A stretch of 64,000 bases of DNA from Phragmitibacter sp965284365 (lineage in GTDB: Bacteria; Verrucomicrobiota; Verrucomicrobiia; Verrucomicrobiales; Verrucomicrobiaceae), in assembly GCA_965284365.1 (NCBI GenBank), contig OZ260079.1:3224001-3288000 (forward strand). The letters are read 5' to 3'. Every line of letters starts with the position of its first letter. Positions within the stretch are counted from its first letter, which is position 1. A program made the position numbers and the translations under genes. This document shows positions 1 through 9,610 of the stretch, in pieces. Under the pieces are notes generated by a model. It was not told where the DNA came from and ran no database searches. It saw nothing but the letters and a program-made list of their open reading frames with translations.

Positions 1-685
1 GTAAATCTCCCAACGGGGTTTCATCGCTTGGTAGTCCAATATGAAGCAATACAGCCGGCCGATGTAGGGATAGTGTGGTCGGGAGGTCCTCTATGCCTCC
101 CAGGCAAGGAATATCGCCGAAGGAGTTCTCAGGTCGATCCTCGGTGGAAACGATCCCAAGCAGCATGAACCCTAGTGATTCTTGCTCTTTGATCCACGAT
201 CTCAAGCGAGCAACAGATCGCGGATTGCCTATTGCGATGAGCTTTTGGCGACGTCTGCCTCGGAAGAGGTGCGAGGCCAGCCATCTGGGAGATACTTTAT
301 GGACGACAAGCAGGGAAACAAACAGCATGGGCAGAAAGCCAGCGAGGAAGGTTCTTGAAATCGTGTGATTCTTCAACAAAACTACGACGGTAGCGATAGC
401 TGCGAAGACAGTGAATGTCTGAACTGCAGCAAGGGATGATGCACCCCAGCCTCGCAGCGGATCCTCGACTGGCGGTGCGAGCCAGCGCGAGCCCTTGAAA
501 AAGTCGGCGGCGAATGCGGCAATGACGACGCACGAGAGAAGTGCATAGTGTTCCCAGTCAATCGTCCACTGGCGTTTGATGAGGACGAACGCAGCTAGCC
601 AAAGCCAATAGACGACGACAGCAACTAAGCAGCCCAATGCCATCTGGAGCGATCTCAGTCCTTGAATTCTGCTTGCGATCAACAT
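1..685 (-). CDS. Polyprenyl glycosylphosphotransferase (EPS priming enzyme), N-terminal part, cut by window edge
   Basis: A reading frame opens at an ATG (685-683, complement) and stays open to the window edge, about 228 codons. Four hydrophobic segments lie near residues 17-36, 46-63, 85-104 and 112-128. They are followed by a soluble stretch with IAIGNPRSVARLRSWI and LGIVSTEDRPENSFGDIPCLGG. This order (four TM helices then a Rossmann-like domain) is that of the N-terminal half of WbaP/WcaJ-type sugar-phosphate transferases, which load the first sugar phosphate onto undecaprenyl phosphate in the inner membrane. The catalytic C-terminal domain lies outside the window, so donor sugar cannot be judged. 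It is the last visible gene of the minus-strand EPS locus, 215 bp beyond the autokinase gene. Confidence 0.82.
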   Translation of the reverse strand, partial: MLIASRIQGLRSLQMALGCLVAVVVYWLWLAAFVLIKRQWTIDWEHYALLSCVVIAAFAADFFKGSRWLAPPVEDPLRGWGASSLAAVQTFTVFAAIATVVVLLKNHTISRTFLAGFLPMLFVSLLVVHKVSPRWLASHLFRGRRRQKLIAIGNPRSVARLRSWIKEQESLGFMLLGIVSTEDRPENSFGDIPCLGGIEDLPTTLSLHRPAVLLHIGLPSDETPLGDL

Positions 686-900
686 AGCCTTATTGCCCTA
701 AATGTGCAAGATCGAGAAGCCGACTCAATGTTCGGATGCCTCAGTCGTCTGTCGTCGCTTAGCACTCAGATTGTAAGACAAACCCTATAGTTTGCGGCGT
801 GACAATAATTATGGGTGTTGTTGAATCATCTGGTAATTCCCCAACTTGCACGTGAGGTTAGCTAGCTCTGCTCTTGTGTCGCGTTTGCTAAATCAGAAGT

Positions 901-3039
901 TTATGACGCCCCTTCGCCGTACACTCTCTTTTGTCCATAGTAGCGCCCAGAGTAATAGTAGTAATAGCCCGCTTCAGACATGGGTAATCTGTTGAGCACA
1001 ACGCCGTCGGGTGTTTTGCCTGACTTTTTTAATGCCTCGCATGCTCTTTGTGCTGCATTGCTCGAAGTCTTGTGAGCCCTAATCACCATACATACAGTTT
1101 GTGCATGCGGAGTTATGACAAGTGTGTCACTTACAGCAAGTACTGGTGCAGTGTCAATAACCACACGGTCATAAGTTTTAGTAAGATCGGCCAACATCAT
1201 CGGGAAGGTTTTCCCGGAGAGCAATTCGGATGGGTTTGGGGATCTGGATCCGCCATATATAACATCAAGATTGTCGATACCGGTTGGTTGAACGACTTCA
1301 TTGATTGATTTTTGGCCCGCTAGGACGTCGGTGACACCAGGAAGATTTCCGGAGCCTCCGAAAATTTCAGTTAAAGACGGTTTCCTGAGATCGCAGTCGA
1401 TGACCACCGTAGAAAGGCCTTGATGAGCAAGGGTTACGGCGAAATTGCTTGCGCAAAAGGTCTTGCCTTCTTCGGGCAGCGCACTGGCAAACAAAAAAAT
1501 CTTTCTCTCGTCTGCGTTGCCAATGAGGATCAGTGCGCTGCGAAGGGTTCGAAAGCTTTCAGAGATCGGGCTATTTTTCGAGTGAACTGTCTCGAGATCG
1601 GGCTGCGATGATTTCTTCGCACTCGTTTTACGAATAGTCACGGCACTGAGCACAGGCACCTGCAACTGGCGTTCTACGTCGTTTACAGTCTTGATGCTGT
1701 TGTCGAGGAAATAGAGACCCAGCGCGAGGACCAGACCGAGACCTACGCCGCCGACAGACCATTTTGCGAGGATCTTCTGCTTGTCCGGACGCACCGGCGT
1801 GTAAGTAGCGAGAGCTGCTTCTACGATCTTTACGTCCGTCTTGTCCAAGCTTTTTGTTAGGTCAGTTTCCTTCAGGCGTGCTAGAACGCTGTTATAAAGG
1901 GCCAAGTCTGTGTCTACTTCACGTCGCAACACGTTATATTTGCCTTGCAGCTCCTCAAGATTGTAAGTGCTCTTTTCTTGTTGCACTGACGCCTTTAGGA
2001 TCTGTTCTTCCGTGAGCTTGCTTGTGGCATAGGTATCCTTCATTGAAACTGTGGCCTTCGCTACTGCTTCAGGGAGACCATTTTCAAGACTAGGGATTTG
2101 TGCGGCGAGTGCTTGATATTTCGGGTGTTTTGGTTTGTAACGTTGGGCAAGAGCAGCCAGTTCAGCTTTCTTAGCAGCTATGCTCTGCTGTATCGCCACA
2201 ATAGATGGATCGTTCGCTATAGAAGGAAGCCTCAGTAGTTCCTTTGGATCGCTACTCTTAAGCTGAGTTGCACGATCGATATCTGCTTCCAATTGAGATC
2301 TTACCCCTCTGATTTTGTTGAGCTCGCTCTGTCTGGCATCTGTTGCTGCAATGCTCTTTTCCAATGCAACCATGTCATTTTGAACTCTAAAATTCTGAAG
2401 GTCAGTTTCCGACCTGTGCAGCTTATCCTTCAGGCGATTGACCTCTTCCAGAAGAAACTGGTTAGCCAATTGAGTAGAGCTGTTTTGTACTTCGAAGCGA
2501 AAACGCAAAAATTCCGTCACCAGACCATCGGCCAGTTTTCGGGCGGTTTCAGGGTCCGTGTGCTCAGCGACCACGTCTATAAGTAAGGTTCTTCCTCGCT
2601 TGGAAGCTCGAATACACTCGCTGAGACTTCCAACCACTGATCCGAAAGAATTCGCTTCCTGCCCGGCTGGTTTTGGCATGAATACAAAGTCATGCTCAAG
2701 ATCGAGTCTTTTAGCTACTCGTTCTAGCATAGTGCGACTGGTCATCGTGATCAGCATGGTGTTGAGAGACTCTTCGTCTCTCAATGATTCAGAGCGAACC
2801 GATTCAATGTGCAAAATGTTCTCTTGCTCGGGTACGATCATCAGGACGGCTCGCGAAGCGTAGATTGGAATGGCCTTGTTTACTTCGTAGACAGCGAGAC
2901 CTGCTCCTAGCAAGGTAAAAAGGACGACCAGCCAAAAGCGATCTCTGAGGGCCAGGTAGTAGCGGCGCCAATCGAGCGGATCTACGGTGCTGGCGGGATC
3001 GCGCTGCGGAGGCGGATTGTCTAGGATATCAAATTTCAT
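901..3039 (-). CDS. Polysaccharide co-polymerase / tyrosine autokinase (Wzc, GumC-CpsD fusion)
   Basis: The 712-aa protein has a Wzz-type N-terminal domain with a TM helix at about 35-53, a long coiled-coil periplasmic region (about 190-400), a second TM at about 428-446 and a cytoplasmic BY-kinase domain. Visible kinase motifs are Walker A PEEGKT (522-527), Walker A' DCDLRKP (548-554) and Walker B VVIDTAP (626-632). A tyrosine cluster (692-701 and Y707) at the C terminus is the usual autophosphorylation tail. Such proteins set chain length and couple polymerisation to export with a Wza-type partner, whose gene lies 27 bp upstream. The length and domain order are typical for the proteobacterial/verrucomicrobial Wzc family. 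Confidence 0.95.
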   Translation of the reverse strand: MKFDILDNPPPQRDPASTVDPLDWRRYYLALRDRFWLVVLFTLLGAGLAVYEVNKAIPIYASRAVLMIVPEQENILHIESVRSESLRDEESLNTMLITMTSRTMLERVAKRLDLEHDFVFMPKPAGQEANSFGSVVGSLSECIRASKRGRTLLIDVVAEHTDPETARKLADGLVTEFLRFRFEVQNSSTQLANQFLLEEVNRLKDKLHRSETDLQNFRVQNDMVALEKSIAATDARQSELNKIRGVRSQLEADIDRATQLKSSDPKELLRLPSIANDPSIVAIQQSIAAKKAELAALAQRYKPKHPKYQALAAQIPSLENGLPEAVAKATVSMKDTYATSKLTEEQILKASVQQEKSTYNLEELQGKYNVLRREVDTDLALYNSVLARLKETDLTKSLDKTDVKIVEAALATYTPVRPDKQKILAKWSVGGVGLGLVLALGLYFLDNSIKTVNDVERQLQVPVLSAVTIRKTSAKKSSQPDLETVHSKNSPISESFRTLRSALILIGNADERKIFLFASALPEEGKTFCASNFAVTLAHQGLSTVVIDCDLRKPSLTEIFGGSGNLPGVTDVLAGQKSINEVVQPTGIDNLDVIYGGSRSPNPSELLSGKTFPMMLADLTKTYDRVVIDTAPVLAVSDTLVITPHAQTVCMVIRAHKTSSNAAQRACEALKKSGKTPDGVVLNRLPMSEAGYYYYYSGRYYGQKRVYGEGAS

Positions 3040-3066
3040 GGTGCGCAGGGGCGAGACGAACGCTGA

Positions 3067-3651
3067 TTAAAAAATGCTCTCAGCGACATTGATGATGTCG
3101 CCATCAATCACGCGGACAGCACTCGTCGTACCGCTTTTCGCCTGTTCCTTACCGTTAACTTTGATTACTTCTGAGACACCTTTGCGCTTTATGGTAATTT
3201 TTGATTGATTGGCTAGTCGGGTGAAGCCGCCGGCCAGCGCAATTGCTTCCAGTACGGGGATGCCTTCATTGGTAGGCAGTTCTATCATTCCTGGTTTGCC
3301 TACGGGTCCCAAAACCATCACTTTAGCCTTAGTGATTTGTGTTACCGAGAGTGTGACTACGGGGTTCACGAGATAGTCTCTTGCATACAGGGCAGCAATG
3401 CGTTCCATCGCGTCTTTGACGCTCGATCCAGCCAGGTTTACTAGACCAATAAGCGGGAGAGAGACGGTGCCATCATCGGCCAATCTTGCCGTAGTGGTCA
3501 GGTCTGGTTCCTGAAAGACGTTTACCGAAATGAGGTCTGACGGAGCTAGACGATAGTTGGAAGGTGGCTGAATGTCTTGTGCTGAAGCCGAAAGTGCTGC
3601 GAGGCAGGCAATTACCGCAGGGTATTTGATTAGCATTATCATGGGGTTCAT
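3067..3651 (-). CDS. Polysaccharide export protein (Wza-like, Poly_export + SLBB)
   Basis: The 194-aa protein begins with a signal peptide (about 1-24, ending near SASAQ). A polysaccharide-export domain follows (YRLAPSDLISVNVFQEPDL, about 33-51) and then an SLBB domain (VMVLGPVGKPGMIELP onward). It is much shorter than E. coli Wza (about 380 aa), has a single SLBB and no lipobox cysteine at the cleavage site, so it is probably a periplasmic adaptor rather than a full outer-membrane channel. The neighbouring beta-barrel gene may supply the outer-membrane pore. It sits between the barrel gene (12 bp away) and the autokinase gene, in the classical export order. Confidence 0.92.
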   Translation of the reverse strand: MNPMIMLIKYPAVIACLAALSASAQDIQPPSNYRLAPSDLISVNVFQEPDLTTTARLADDGTVSLPLIGLVNLAGSSVKDAMERIAALYARDYLVNPVVTLSVTQITKAKVMVLGPVGKPGMIELPTNEGIPVLEAIALAGGFTRLANQSKITIKRKGVSEVIKVNGKEQAKSGTTSAVRVIDGDIINVAESIF

Positions 3652-3663
3652 TATCTTTGGTGT

Positions 3664-4950
3664 CTAAAACGCCCAGGTTAGCATCGCACCACAAGAGTTA
3701 CGCTCAAAAGAGGATGCTCCGAATCCAGTCGAATCATTATTGGAATATTGGTAGTACACAGTCAGGCTGGATCGGCCGGTAATGACGTAGGTAAAGTTAG
3801 GACGAATATAGAAATAACCGTCTTCTCGAGTGGCGATGACCTCAGCTGCGTTCGCCTCATAGGTTGCATACTCATATCCCACCGCCACTGCCGCTCTGGC
3901 GCGCTCGACAATGGCCCTGCTGACGGACAGGGAAACTCCATTCGACCAGTATCCTTGGTTTAACAATTCGGCCGAGGCATGGTATGAGCGATAGGCGCTC
4001 AGGCTTGCACTGGTTTTGCCATTTCCAGAGAGATCATAGCTGCCCGTCAGTTCGAAGATGGGATCGAGATCGTCAAAATTGTCAGACTCTGTTTTTTGGA
4101 TGCCTCCTGAGGCACTGATGGATAGGCGGGAGCTAGCTGCCCAACTGGCTCGCACCTGAGCATTGGTGTCGTAGTAATCAACACCACCTTCGACTTCAGT
4201 GTAGGAGTATCCAACGCTGAGGCCAAGTCTTGTTTTTGGCGTTATGGCGTAGTCCGCGTAGACCGATGATAAGTAGGAATTTGAGCCAAAATAATCGCCA
4301 TCATAGTTGAGGAGTTCTGATGAGAATGTTGTACCAAAAGTGGTCTTAGCGCTGTAGTCGTAGGCGATTCCGAGGAAGAAGTCTGCAGCGGTCCGTTCCA
4401 CGCGGTCGCCGACGTCGATGTCGGCACCAGTGATATCACTGAATCCAGTGGACAGATTGATTCTCGTGCGTGCACCTGTCCAGTTTACGTTAACCCCGAT
4501 TGATTGGTTAAAAGCGTCATCGACATTTCCGTTCAATGCCCACTGGTAGTTAGGGTTATAAGAGATATTGAAGGCAAGACCCCAAGCATTTGGGCCATAG
4601 TCAAGATTAATGTACGACGAGGCGCTTAGGAATGATTCTGATTCTTTACCGTCCTCATCGGGTCGAGTGAGTAGCACGTTGTCCTCATAGGTCCAGCCAA
4701 ACGAGATTCCGCCCACCAAGCGCCACATGCGCAAACCGTCCATATAGGAAAGCTTGTCCTCGTCCCAGACATAATCTTTGTTATCGAGGGAGGTTGTCGG
4801 AGCTAAACTCCAGGATGGACTTGGCCTGAGGACGGGTTCAGTGTCTTTTCTTATATAGGAGAGAGCTTCCGCAGATAGTTTCAAGGCACTTACCCCAAAG
4901 AGACACGGTATTAGCAGAAGGATGCAGGGGTGGGAGCGGGCAGTAAACAT
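3664..4950 (-). CDS. Outer-membrane beta-barrel protein of the EPS export system
   Basis: From the ATG at 4950 the product is 428 aa, with a signal peptide of about 25 residues (HPCILLLIPCLFGVSALKL). A GTG at 4992 would add 14 residues before it and is less likely. The mature part alternates aromatic and polar residues in repeated beta-strand patterns (for example TTFGTTFSSELLNYDGDYFG and VTGRSSLTVYYQYSNND) and ends with a terminal phenylalanine (TWAF), the classic sorting signal for outer-membrane barrels. Families of this kind (beta-barrel porin 2 / EpsL-like) occur beside exosortase-EPS loci. A role as outer-membrane conduit or anchor for the polysaccharide is inferred from its place next to the Wza-like gene. 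Confidence 0.8.
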   Translation of the reverse strand: MFTARSHPCILLLIPCLFGVSALKLSAEALSYIRKDTEPVLRPSPSWSLAPTTSLDNKDYVWDEDKLSYMDGLRMWRLVGGISFGWTYEDNVLLTRPDEDGKESESFLSASSYINLDYGPNAWGLAFNISYNPNYQWALNGNVDDAFNQSIGVNVNWTGARTRINLSTGFSDITGADIDVGDRVERTAADFFLGIAYDYSAKTTFGTTFSSELLNYDGDYFGSNSYLSSVYADYAITPKTRLGLSVGYSYTEVEGGVDYYDTNAQVRASWAASSRLSISASGGIQKTESDNFDDLDPIFELTGSYDLSGNGKTSASLSAYRSYHASAELLNQGYWSNGVSLSVSRAIVERARAAVAVGYEYATYEANAAEVIATREDGYFYIRPNFTYVITGRSSLTVYYQYSNNDSTGFGASSFERNSCGAMLTWAF

Positions 4951-5027
4951 GCGTTGCTTATTTCGGGGACAGAATTCCAAGTTGCGTTGCACTTAGGCGA
5001 TGAGGAAAATAGCGTTCCTATTGTATA

Positions 5028-5906
5028 TCAAACGGCTTCGTTCAAAGGAATGGACCATTTGTCTGGGTCCCAACCTGGAAAAAGCAGCCATTCTTCAGGC
5101 GTGGAGATGGGAGTGAGAAGGTTCTTGCTGAGCGTCGAGTTGAGAGCATCCAGAATTTGCGCAAACGCCAAACGATCACGTTCAGATGCAGTTCCAATGA
5201 ATGCTGGGAGGTTGGCTTCCAAGAAGTCTCGTGCAAGTTTGAGGTCGTTCGGGGTAGGCAGTTCGACTGTCCCAATGGAAGAATTGCCGTAGCGGATGGC
5301 AGTGCCGGTTTTCAAATCAACAATTAGCATGGAAATGCTGCCGGCACTCCCTGTCAGGAAGGCAACTTGCCCTGGTTGGATATCAACCTGGTAGCCGTTT
5401 ACGGTGACGGAAACGGTGCCAGCGTAAACAACGATTGTGTCGCCGGAGTCAGATGAATCAGCCGCCCAACCTGTCCCATGGGCTTGCATCTTGCATCGTG
5501 GAGTCGTCACCATTAGGTCGGACTGCCCCTGTTTTGGTTTCCATATGGCGGCGCTCAGGCGACCTCGCTGGAGGATTACAGAAGACGATCTGGCTACGGT
5601 GACATTCTTCGGATCTACCTGTGCGGATTGAAGGAGGAGTTCCGAATTTTGAGCCAAGTATATTACTTGACCGGGGACTGGGATCAGAAGCGCGCCCCCT
5701 CCCACCGACGTCTTCACGATAGAGTTGGGCTTGACGGATGCGGGGAGGGTTTTAGCACTCGACGAGGTATTATCGACTGAGACGGCTCCACGCGTAGCGA
5801 CAATGGTGGAAGGGTATTGGATAGATACTGCAAAAGCCGAGCTTGCAATAGCCCCGAGGATGAGTCCTAAAAAACAGAACTCCGTAGTTTTTGGGTTGCA
5901 GATCAT
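5028..5906 (-). CDS. Secreted FecR-domain protein
   Basis: I chose the ATG at 5906 (292 aa) over an upstream TTG at 5939 because it places the signal peptide (CFLGLILGAIASSAFA) at the N terminus. The core contains the FecR signature (VVYAGTVSVTVNGYQVDIQPGQVAF, about 160-184) preceded by the typical STVRLQRGRL-like stretch (SSVILQRGRLSAAIW). FecR domains sense or bind in the periplasm, but the usual sigma-factor partner (FecI) is not next door and the anti-sigma helix is missing, so this is the non-signalling type often found in EPS loci. It lies 77 bp upstream of the barrel gene start in the same orientation. Confidence 0.82.
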   Translation of the reverse strand: MICNPKTTEFCFLGLILGAIASSAFAVSIQYPSTIVATRGAVSVDNTSSSAKTLPASVKPNSIVKTSVGGGALLIPVPGQVIYLAQNSELLLQSAQVDPKNVTVARSSSVILQRGRLSAAIWKPKQGQSDLMVTTPRCKMQAHGTGWAADSSDSGDTIVVYAGTVSVTVNGYQVDIQPGQVAFLTGSAGSISMLIVDLKTGTAIRYGNSSIGTVELPTPNDLKLARDFLEANLPAFIGTASERDRLAFAQILDALNSTLSKNLLTPISTPEEWLLFPGWDPDKWSIPLNEAV

Positions 5907-6015
5907 AGTGGGTTGCAAATTAACCACTTTATATGCCAACCATATCGTATGATCGGCATCTAAGTTGTAAGAAAGGATTTAATGGGTATAAGAATGGGCC
6001 TACAACGTGTATGGC

Positions 6016-7917
6016 TCATTGCTTGCTTGAAACTTGCTTGTTGGTTTGGGTAAAGCTCGGCAGATGTTTTTGAAGTAAGCGCTGCTCACCCTCTCGCAGA
6101 GCGCTCCATTGCAAGGACTTGGATAATGTAGTGGCTTCGTCGATCTCGCCATTCGCCCCCAACACTGCGACGTATACGCTGCGCCAACCTGCGGGGACTG
6201 TGTTCCAGTCAACGATGACACCGGTGTAGATTTTTTTGGCTTCGACTACATTTCCGCTAATCAGTTGGGAAAGAGCCAATGTGGTCCGATAGGCCAAGAT
6301 ATGGGGCGATTCTTGCACCAGAGTGGAAGCCACTTGAATCGAGTCTTGCAGTTTGCGTCCCTCAAGCAGATCAATGTAAGCGAGATCGTTTTTTGCTTCT
6401 TTAACCCCGGGGAACTTGGACAAGAATTGCTCCAAGACGTCGCGAAGTCCAGATGTGTTGCGAGGATCTTGACCGATGCAGCGCACCAGTCCAGTGAAAG
6501 CGGCGCCTGCTGTAGCTTCATACGAGACCAAGTCTCTGTAGATGGTTGCGGCGGTTTCGTAGTCGCGTAGAGTTTCTGTGTAGTTGGCTACGTGCAAAGC
6601 TTCGGCTGGGGGGGCCGACCTGCAGACCCGTGCGATATCTTCAGCCCGCTGAGATATGGTGGCAGAAGGAAGCTTCAGTTCTCTCGCGCAGCGCCAAAGA
6701 TAGGTCCGTGCAAGCACTTCTTCAATAGGTATGCCTTTCTCCTCTAGAAGGATGTCCTGAATTTCCGCCCACTGATTCTGGGCGGCCATGGCATCCATTC
6801 GAATTAAGAACCACTCGCGATTGGCGCTGTTACCCTCGGGGGCCTCTGCCAATTTGCGAGCGATGGCATTTTCTTTCCGGGAATTGCACCAACGAGCGAG
6901 AGAGAGTCGCTGATTTTCGGAGGCCTCATCGGCATTCTTCGCGAGCTTTGCAACAATGTTTGCTTTATCATCAGGGCGGAGGGCGATTTCAAGATCGGTG
7001 GCATTCAGGCGAGTCTCCCACGTGGGCTCGTCAAGCCACTCCGCCAAGTCTTTGAGAAGCTGGGTAGCCCCCGAAACGGAAATCACGTTCCGCACAGGGG
7101 GAGCGGTGACGTAAAGCCGGGCGAGCAATAGAGTGGCCTCCCTGCGCTCAGTGGGCTCACCTTTTTCTTTGGCGGCCTGCAGCACCGCGACTACTTCCTC
7201 TGCCGTTTTATCCAAGGCTGTAGAATCAGGCCGAACGGCATCGAGAAGCAACTTAGCTCGAATCAGATTGAGTTGGGCAGTGGAGGAGGGGGGAGGGAAG
7301 GCGGGTTTCGAAGCCGTGTTTTCTGTTGCGTCTGTTTTATCCGACCCCGTGTCATTGGCCCACTCCAAGGCGCGCGCGGCTTCACCCTGAGAGACCAGAT
7401 AACGGGCAGAGAGCTCAGCCAGCACGGGATCTTTCTTCGCGTCCGGGTCTAACAGGAGCTTCTCAAATTCCTGCCGGCCGAAAAAAGCGAGGTTCGCATC
7501 GAGGGCCTTCCGATAGAAGAGCAGCTTATCTTCCCGCGACGCGTCGCTACGTGTGGCCAGCTGCTGAAGAAATTGTACGGCCTCCGCCGGATTGCCGGCA
7601 TAGTCAGCTGCCATCGCACGCAGCACTTTTTCCTCGTTGGGAGCCAGTCCGTATGCTTGCAGGAGGAAGCTTTTCATTTCCGGGAGATTACCGGCCTGCT
7701 TTTGTACATCTGCGAAGTCGACTAATTTCCTGGCGCGGAATGCCTTAACTTCGTCCCAAGCTTTCGGGCCAAGCCAAATCGTCAGTGCGATTAGGACCGA
7801 AGCTGTCAGCGCGATGAAAAGCGCCTTCCGTCCCCATTTCCGAATCCAACGTTGCCCAGGGGACAACATAAGCGGTCCGGAGTGCACAGAAGGAGATGGT
7901 GGACCGGACTTAGGCAT
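6016..7917 (-). CDS. Membrane-anchored TPR-like repeat protein
   Basis: From ATG 7917 the protein is 633 aa (a TTG four codons earlier is possible). A short cytoplasmic head precedes one TM helix (ALFIALTASVLIALTIWL, about 30-47). The rest is almost entirely helical with degenerate TPR-type pairs (for example FADVQKQAGNLPEMKSFLLQAYGLAPNEEKVL and SLSQLISGNVVEAKKIYTGVI-like repeats). No catalytic motif is visible. TPR proteins of this build are common in exosortase/EPS loci (PrsT/EpsL context) and are thought to scaffold the secretion complex on the periplasmic side. That role is inferred. The gene lies between the PEP-CTERM protein gene and the FecR gene. Confidence 0.72.
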   Translation of the reverse strand: MPKSGPPSPSVHSGPLMLSPGQRWIRKWGRKALFIALTASVLIALTIWLGPKAWDEVKAFRARKLVDFADVQKQAGNLPEMKSFLLQAYGLAPNEEKVLRAMAADYAGNPAEAVQFLQQLATRSDASREDKLLFYRKALDANLAFFGRQEFEKLLLDPDAKKDPVLAELSARYLVSQGEAARALEWANDTGSDKTDATENTASKPAFPPPSSTAQLNLIRAKLLLDAVRPDSTALDKTAEEVVAVLQAAKEKGEPTERREATLLLARLYVTAPPVRNVISVSGATQLLKDLAEWLDEPTWETRLNATDLEIALRPDDKANIVAKLAKNADEASENQRLSLARWCNSRKENAIARKLAEAPEGNSANREWFLIRMDAMAAQNQWAEIQDILLEEKGIPIEEVLARTYLWRCARELKLPSATISQRAEDIARVCRSAPPAEALHVANYTETLRDYETAATIYRDLVSYEATAGAAFTGLVRCIGQDPRNTSGLRDVLEQFLSKFPGVKEAKNDLAYIDLLEGRKLQDSIQVASTLVQESPHILAYRTTLALSQLISGNVVEAKKIYTGVIVDWNTVPAGWRSVYVAVLGANGEIDEATTLSKSLQWSALREGEQRLLQKHLPSFTQTNKQVSSKQ

Positions 7918-7970
7918 AGATGGCTTCAAGTTGATTTGATCCAGATAAGTCTGGTGATCTGAGATTTCGT

Positions 7971-8000
7971 AAAAAAAGGGGGCCAGTTACCCGGCCCCCC
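7971..8000 (-). terminator. Rho-independent terminator after the PEP-CTERM gene
   Basis: On the minus strand a 7-bp perfect stem GGGGGCC / GGCCCCC with an 8-nt loop is followed by seven T residues (complement of 7977-7971). It lies 85-115 bp past the stop of the PEP-CTERM gene and 54 bp before the start of the TPR gene. It should therefore end or attenuate transcription from the exosortase/PEP-CTERM side into the export genes. Confidence 0.9.
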
Positions 8001-8084
8001 TCTTCCAATAATTGCCATGAGAATTACTTTACACACGGGCACCCCTCTAACCAAGCGGGATGCATCATCCTCTGGGAGGTGTGC

Positions 8085-9443
8085 TCAGGCTGTGAGCGGT
8101 ATGTCATTCACTGAGGTCATCCGAACTCGGGCGAAATGGTGGCGCTCCTTCCATCCGATCACGAGGAGGAGAAGTGCCAACGAAAGCATGGCAGTAGGTT
8201 CAGGAACGGGGACAATCTCACCCAAACCGGTAGGTATGAAGCCTCCGGAAGAGTAGATCGGTGTCACACCGTTGTTAGTATAGAATCTCACATTCGGAGT
8301 GACGATTGTATTTGCTCCTAGAAAGGTATTCGTGGAGGTCTTTGTGGCGTCAGTCAGGTCAGCTCCACTCGCGACATCGCCGAAGAAGAGATGGTCGATG
8401 CCTGCCTGGTAATTCCAGATCGAAACGGTCAAATTGTTGAGATCCACCGTGTCGAATCGAAGCGTGCTTCCCGCACCTCCGGAGCCGAAGTCAATTACTG
8501 AATTCTGGGTTAGAGTAAGCGCACCCATCGTCTCACTCACGCCAGAAGCGAGCAACAGCGTGCCTCCGCTGAGCGTCAAGGCGGTCGTATTACCGACCAC
8601 GTTAGAGGCGTTGAGGGCCAGGGTGCCAGCGCTTACGGTGATTCCCGTGGATGCCGATGAGCTCATCGATGAGCCAGCGTTAAGAGCGACCGTTCCATTT
8701 CCAGAATGCCCAAGACCGGTAGAGCCGATTTGAATCGCTGCACTGCCACTGACTGCTGCATTCGTAATGCTTAAGGTAGTGCTGGCTGCCGTGCCAAGGT
8801 AAGTTGTGGATAGCGACGAATTATTGGTGATGCTGCGTTGAATTGAGCTTGATTGGGTGGAATAGAAACCGACATATCCAGAGTCAGTCGAGGACAACGT
8901 AACGGCGCCACCGCTGCCAACAGATCCGCCAGAGCCCAGAGACACAAATAAATTTGTTAGTGCATTACCCGATTTGGTTAAAGTGAGCGTGCCGGCACCA
9001 CCGGCGGTTATGCCACCGGCTCCGACGAAGTATGTCACCGAAGATGTGGACCCGCTCTGTTGGGCGAGGTTCAGGTTTCCTGTCAAGTTAACCGTGCCCA
9101 CAGTGAGGGTTCCGGCACCGACCGTGGTGACGGTAGCGGTTTGCCCGGTCGTAACGACGTTGAGAGAATTCGCCACCACGCTGGTACCGCCGATTTCGGT
9201 GGACATAGTCGTTCCACCATCGGTGCGCTGGAAGTTAGCATTGCTATTATTAGTCCAAGTGGTTGAGCCGGGAGTGGTGAGAGTGGGAGAATCCCAACGA
9301 CCGGCAGCGGTCCACGTTCCAGTGCCGCTGCCATTACCGGCGTTATCAGGGTCCCAAAAGAGGGTCTGAGCAGAACTGCAGTGCACGTGCAGGAGACACG
9401 AGGCGCTTAGCAATATCAGGAAGGCTAGTTTTCTGGTTTTCAT
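8085..9443 (-). CDS. PEP-CTERM sorted, beta-strand-repeat surface protein
   Basis: The 452-aa product has a signal peptide (LAFLILLSASCLLHVHCSSA) and a WD-rich start typical of autotransporter-associated beta-strand-repeat proteins (LFWDPDNAGNGSGTGTW). Low-complexity Gly/Ser/Thr/Ala repeats follow, predicted to form a beta-solenoid. The C terminus carries a PEP-CTERM tripartite signal: VPEP at 413-416, a hydrophobic helix (AMLSLALLLLVIGW) and a basic cluster (KERHHFAR). About 14 residues run on after the Arg cluster, more than is usual. It is the likely substrate of the exosortase encoded 167 bp upstream, which would cleave at PEP for release or glyco-anchoring at the cell surface. The coding strand is free of the antisense open frames' codon logic; those are repeat artefacts. 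Confidence 0.93.
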   Translation of the reverse strand: MKTRKLAFLILLSASCLLHVHCSSAQTLFWDPDNAGNGSGTGTWTAAGRWDSPTLTTPGSTTWTNNSNANFQRTDGGTTMSTEIGGTSVVANSLNVVTTGQTATVTTVGAGTLTVGTVNLTGNLNLAQQSGSTSSVTYFVGAGGITAGGAGTLTLTKSGNALTNLFVSLGSGGSVGSGGAVTLSSTDSGYVGFYSTQSSSIQRSITNNSSLSTTYLGTAASTTLSITNAAVSGSAAIQIGSTGLGHSGNGTVALNAGSSMSSSASTGITVSAGTLALNASNVVGNTTALTLSGGTLLLASGVSETMGALTLTQNSVIDFGSGGAGSTLRFDTVDLNNLTVSIWNYQAGIDHLFFGDVASGADLTDATKTSTNTFLGANTIVTPNVRFYTNNGVTPIYSSGGFIPTGLGEIVPVPEPTAMLSLALLLLVIGWKERHHFARVRMTSVNDIPLTA

Positions 9444-9610
9444 GATTTAGGAGTCGATGTGTGAAGTGACGGTGAGTGAGTAGAGCAGGAATAAGGACAG
9501 GGATAGAACAAAAGGGGACTGTCAACTTGTAGGACAGGGACGACGGAGGGCTCACGATTGATAATGTGAAGCGTGGGTGAAATTATGGGAAGTGGTTGCA
9601 CATGCGGGAA

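Noticed and set aside
8434..8733. Open antisense frame of 99 codons inside the PEP-CTERM gene
   Set aside because: It is an artefact of the Ser/Thr/Ala-rich repeats on the coding strand; the same holds for 8974-9369. Neither has family similarity.
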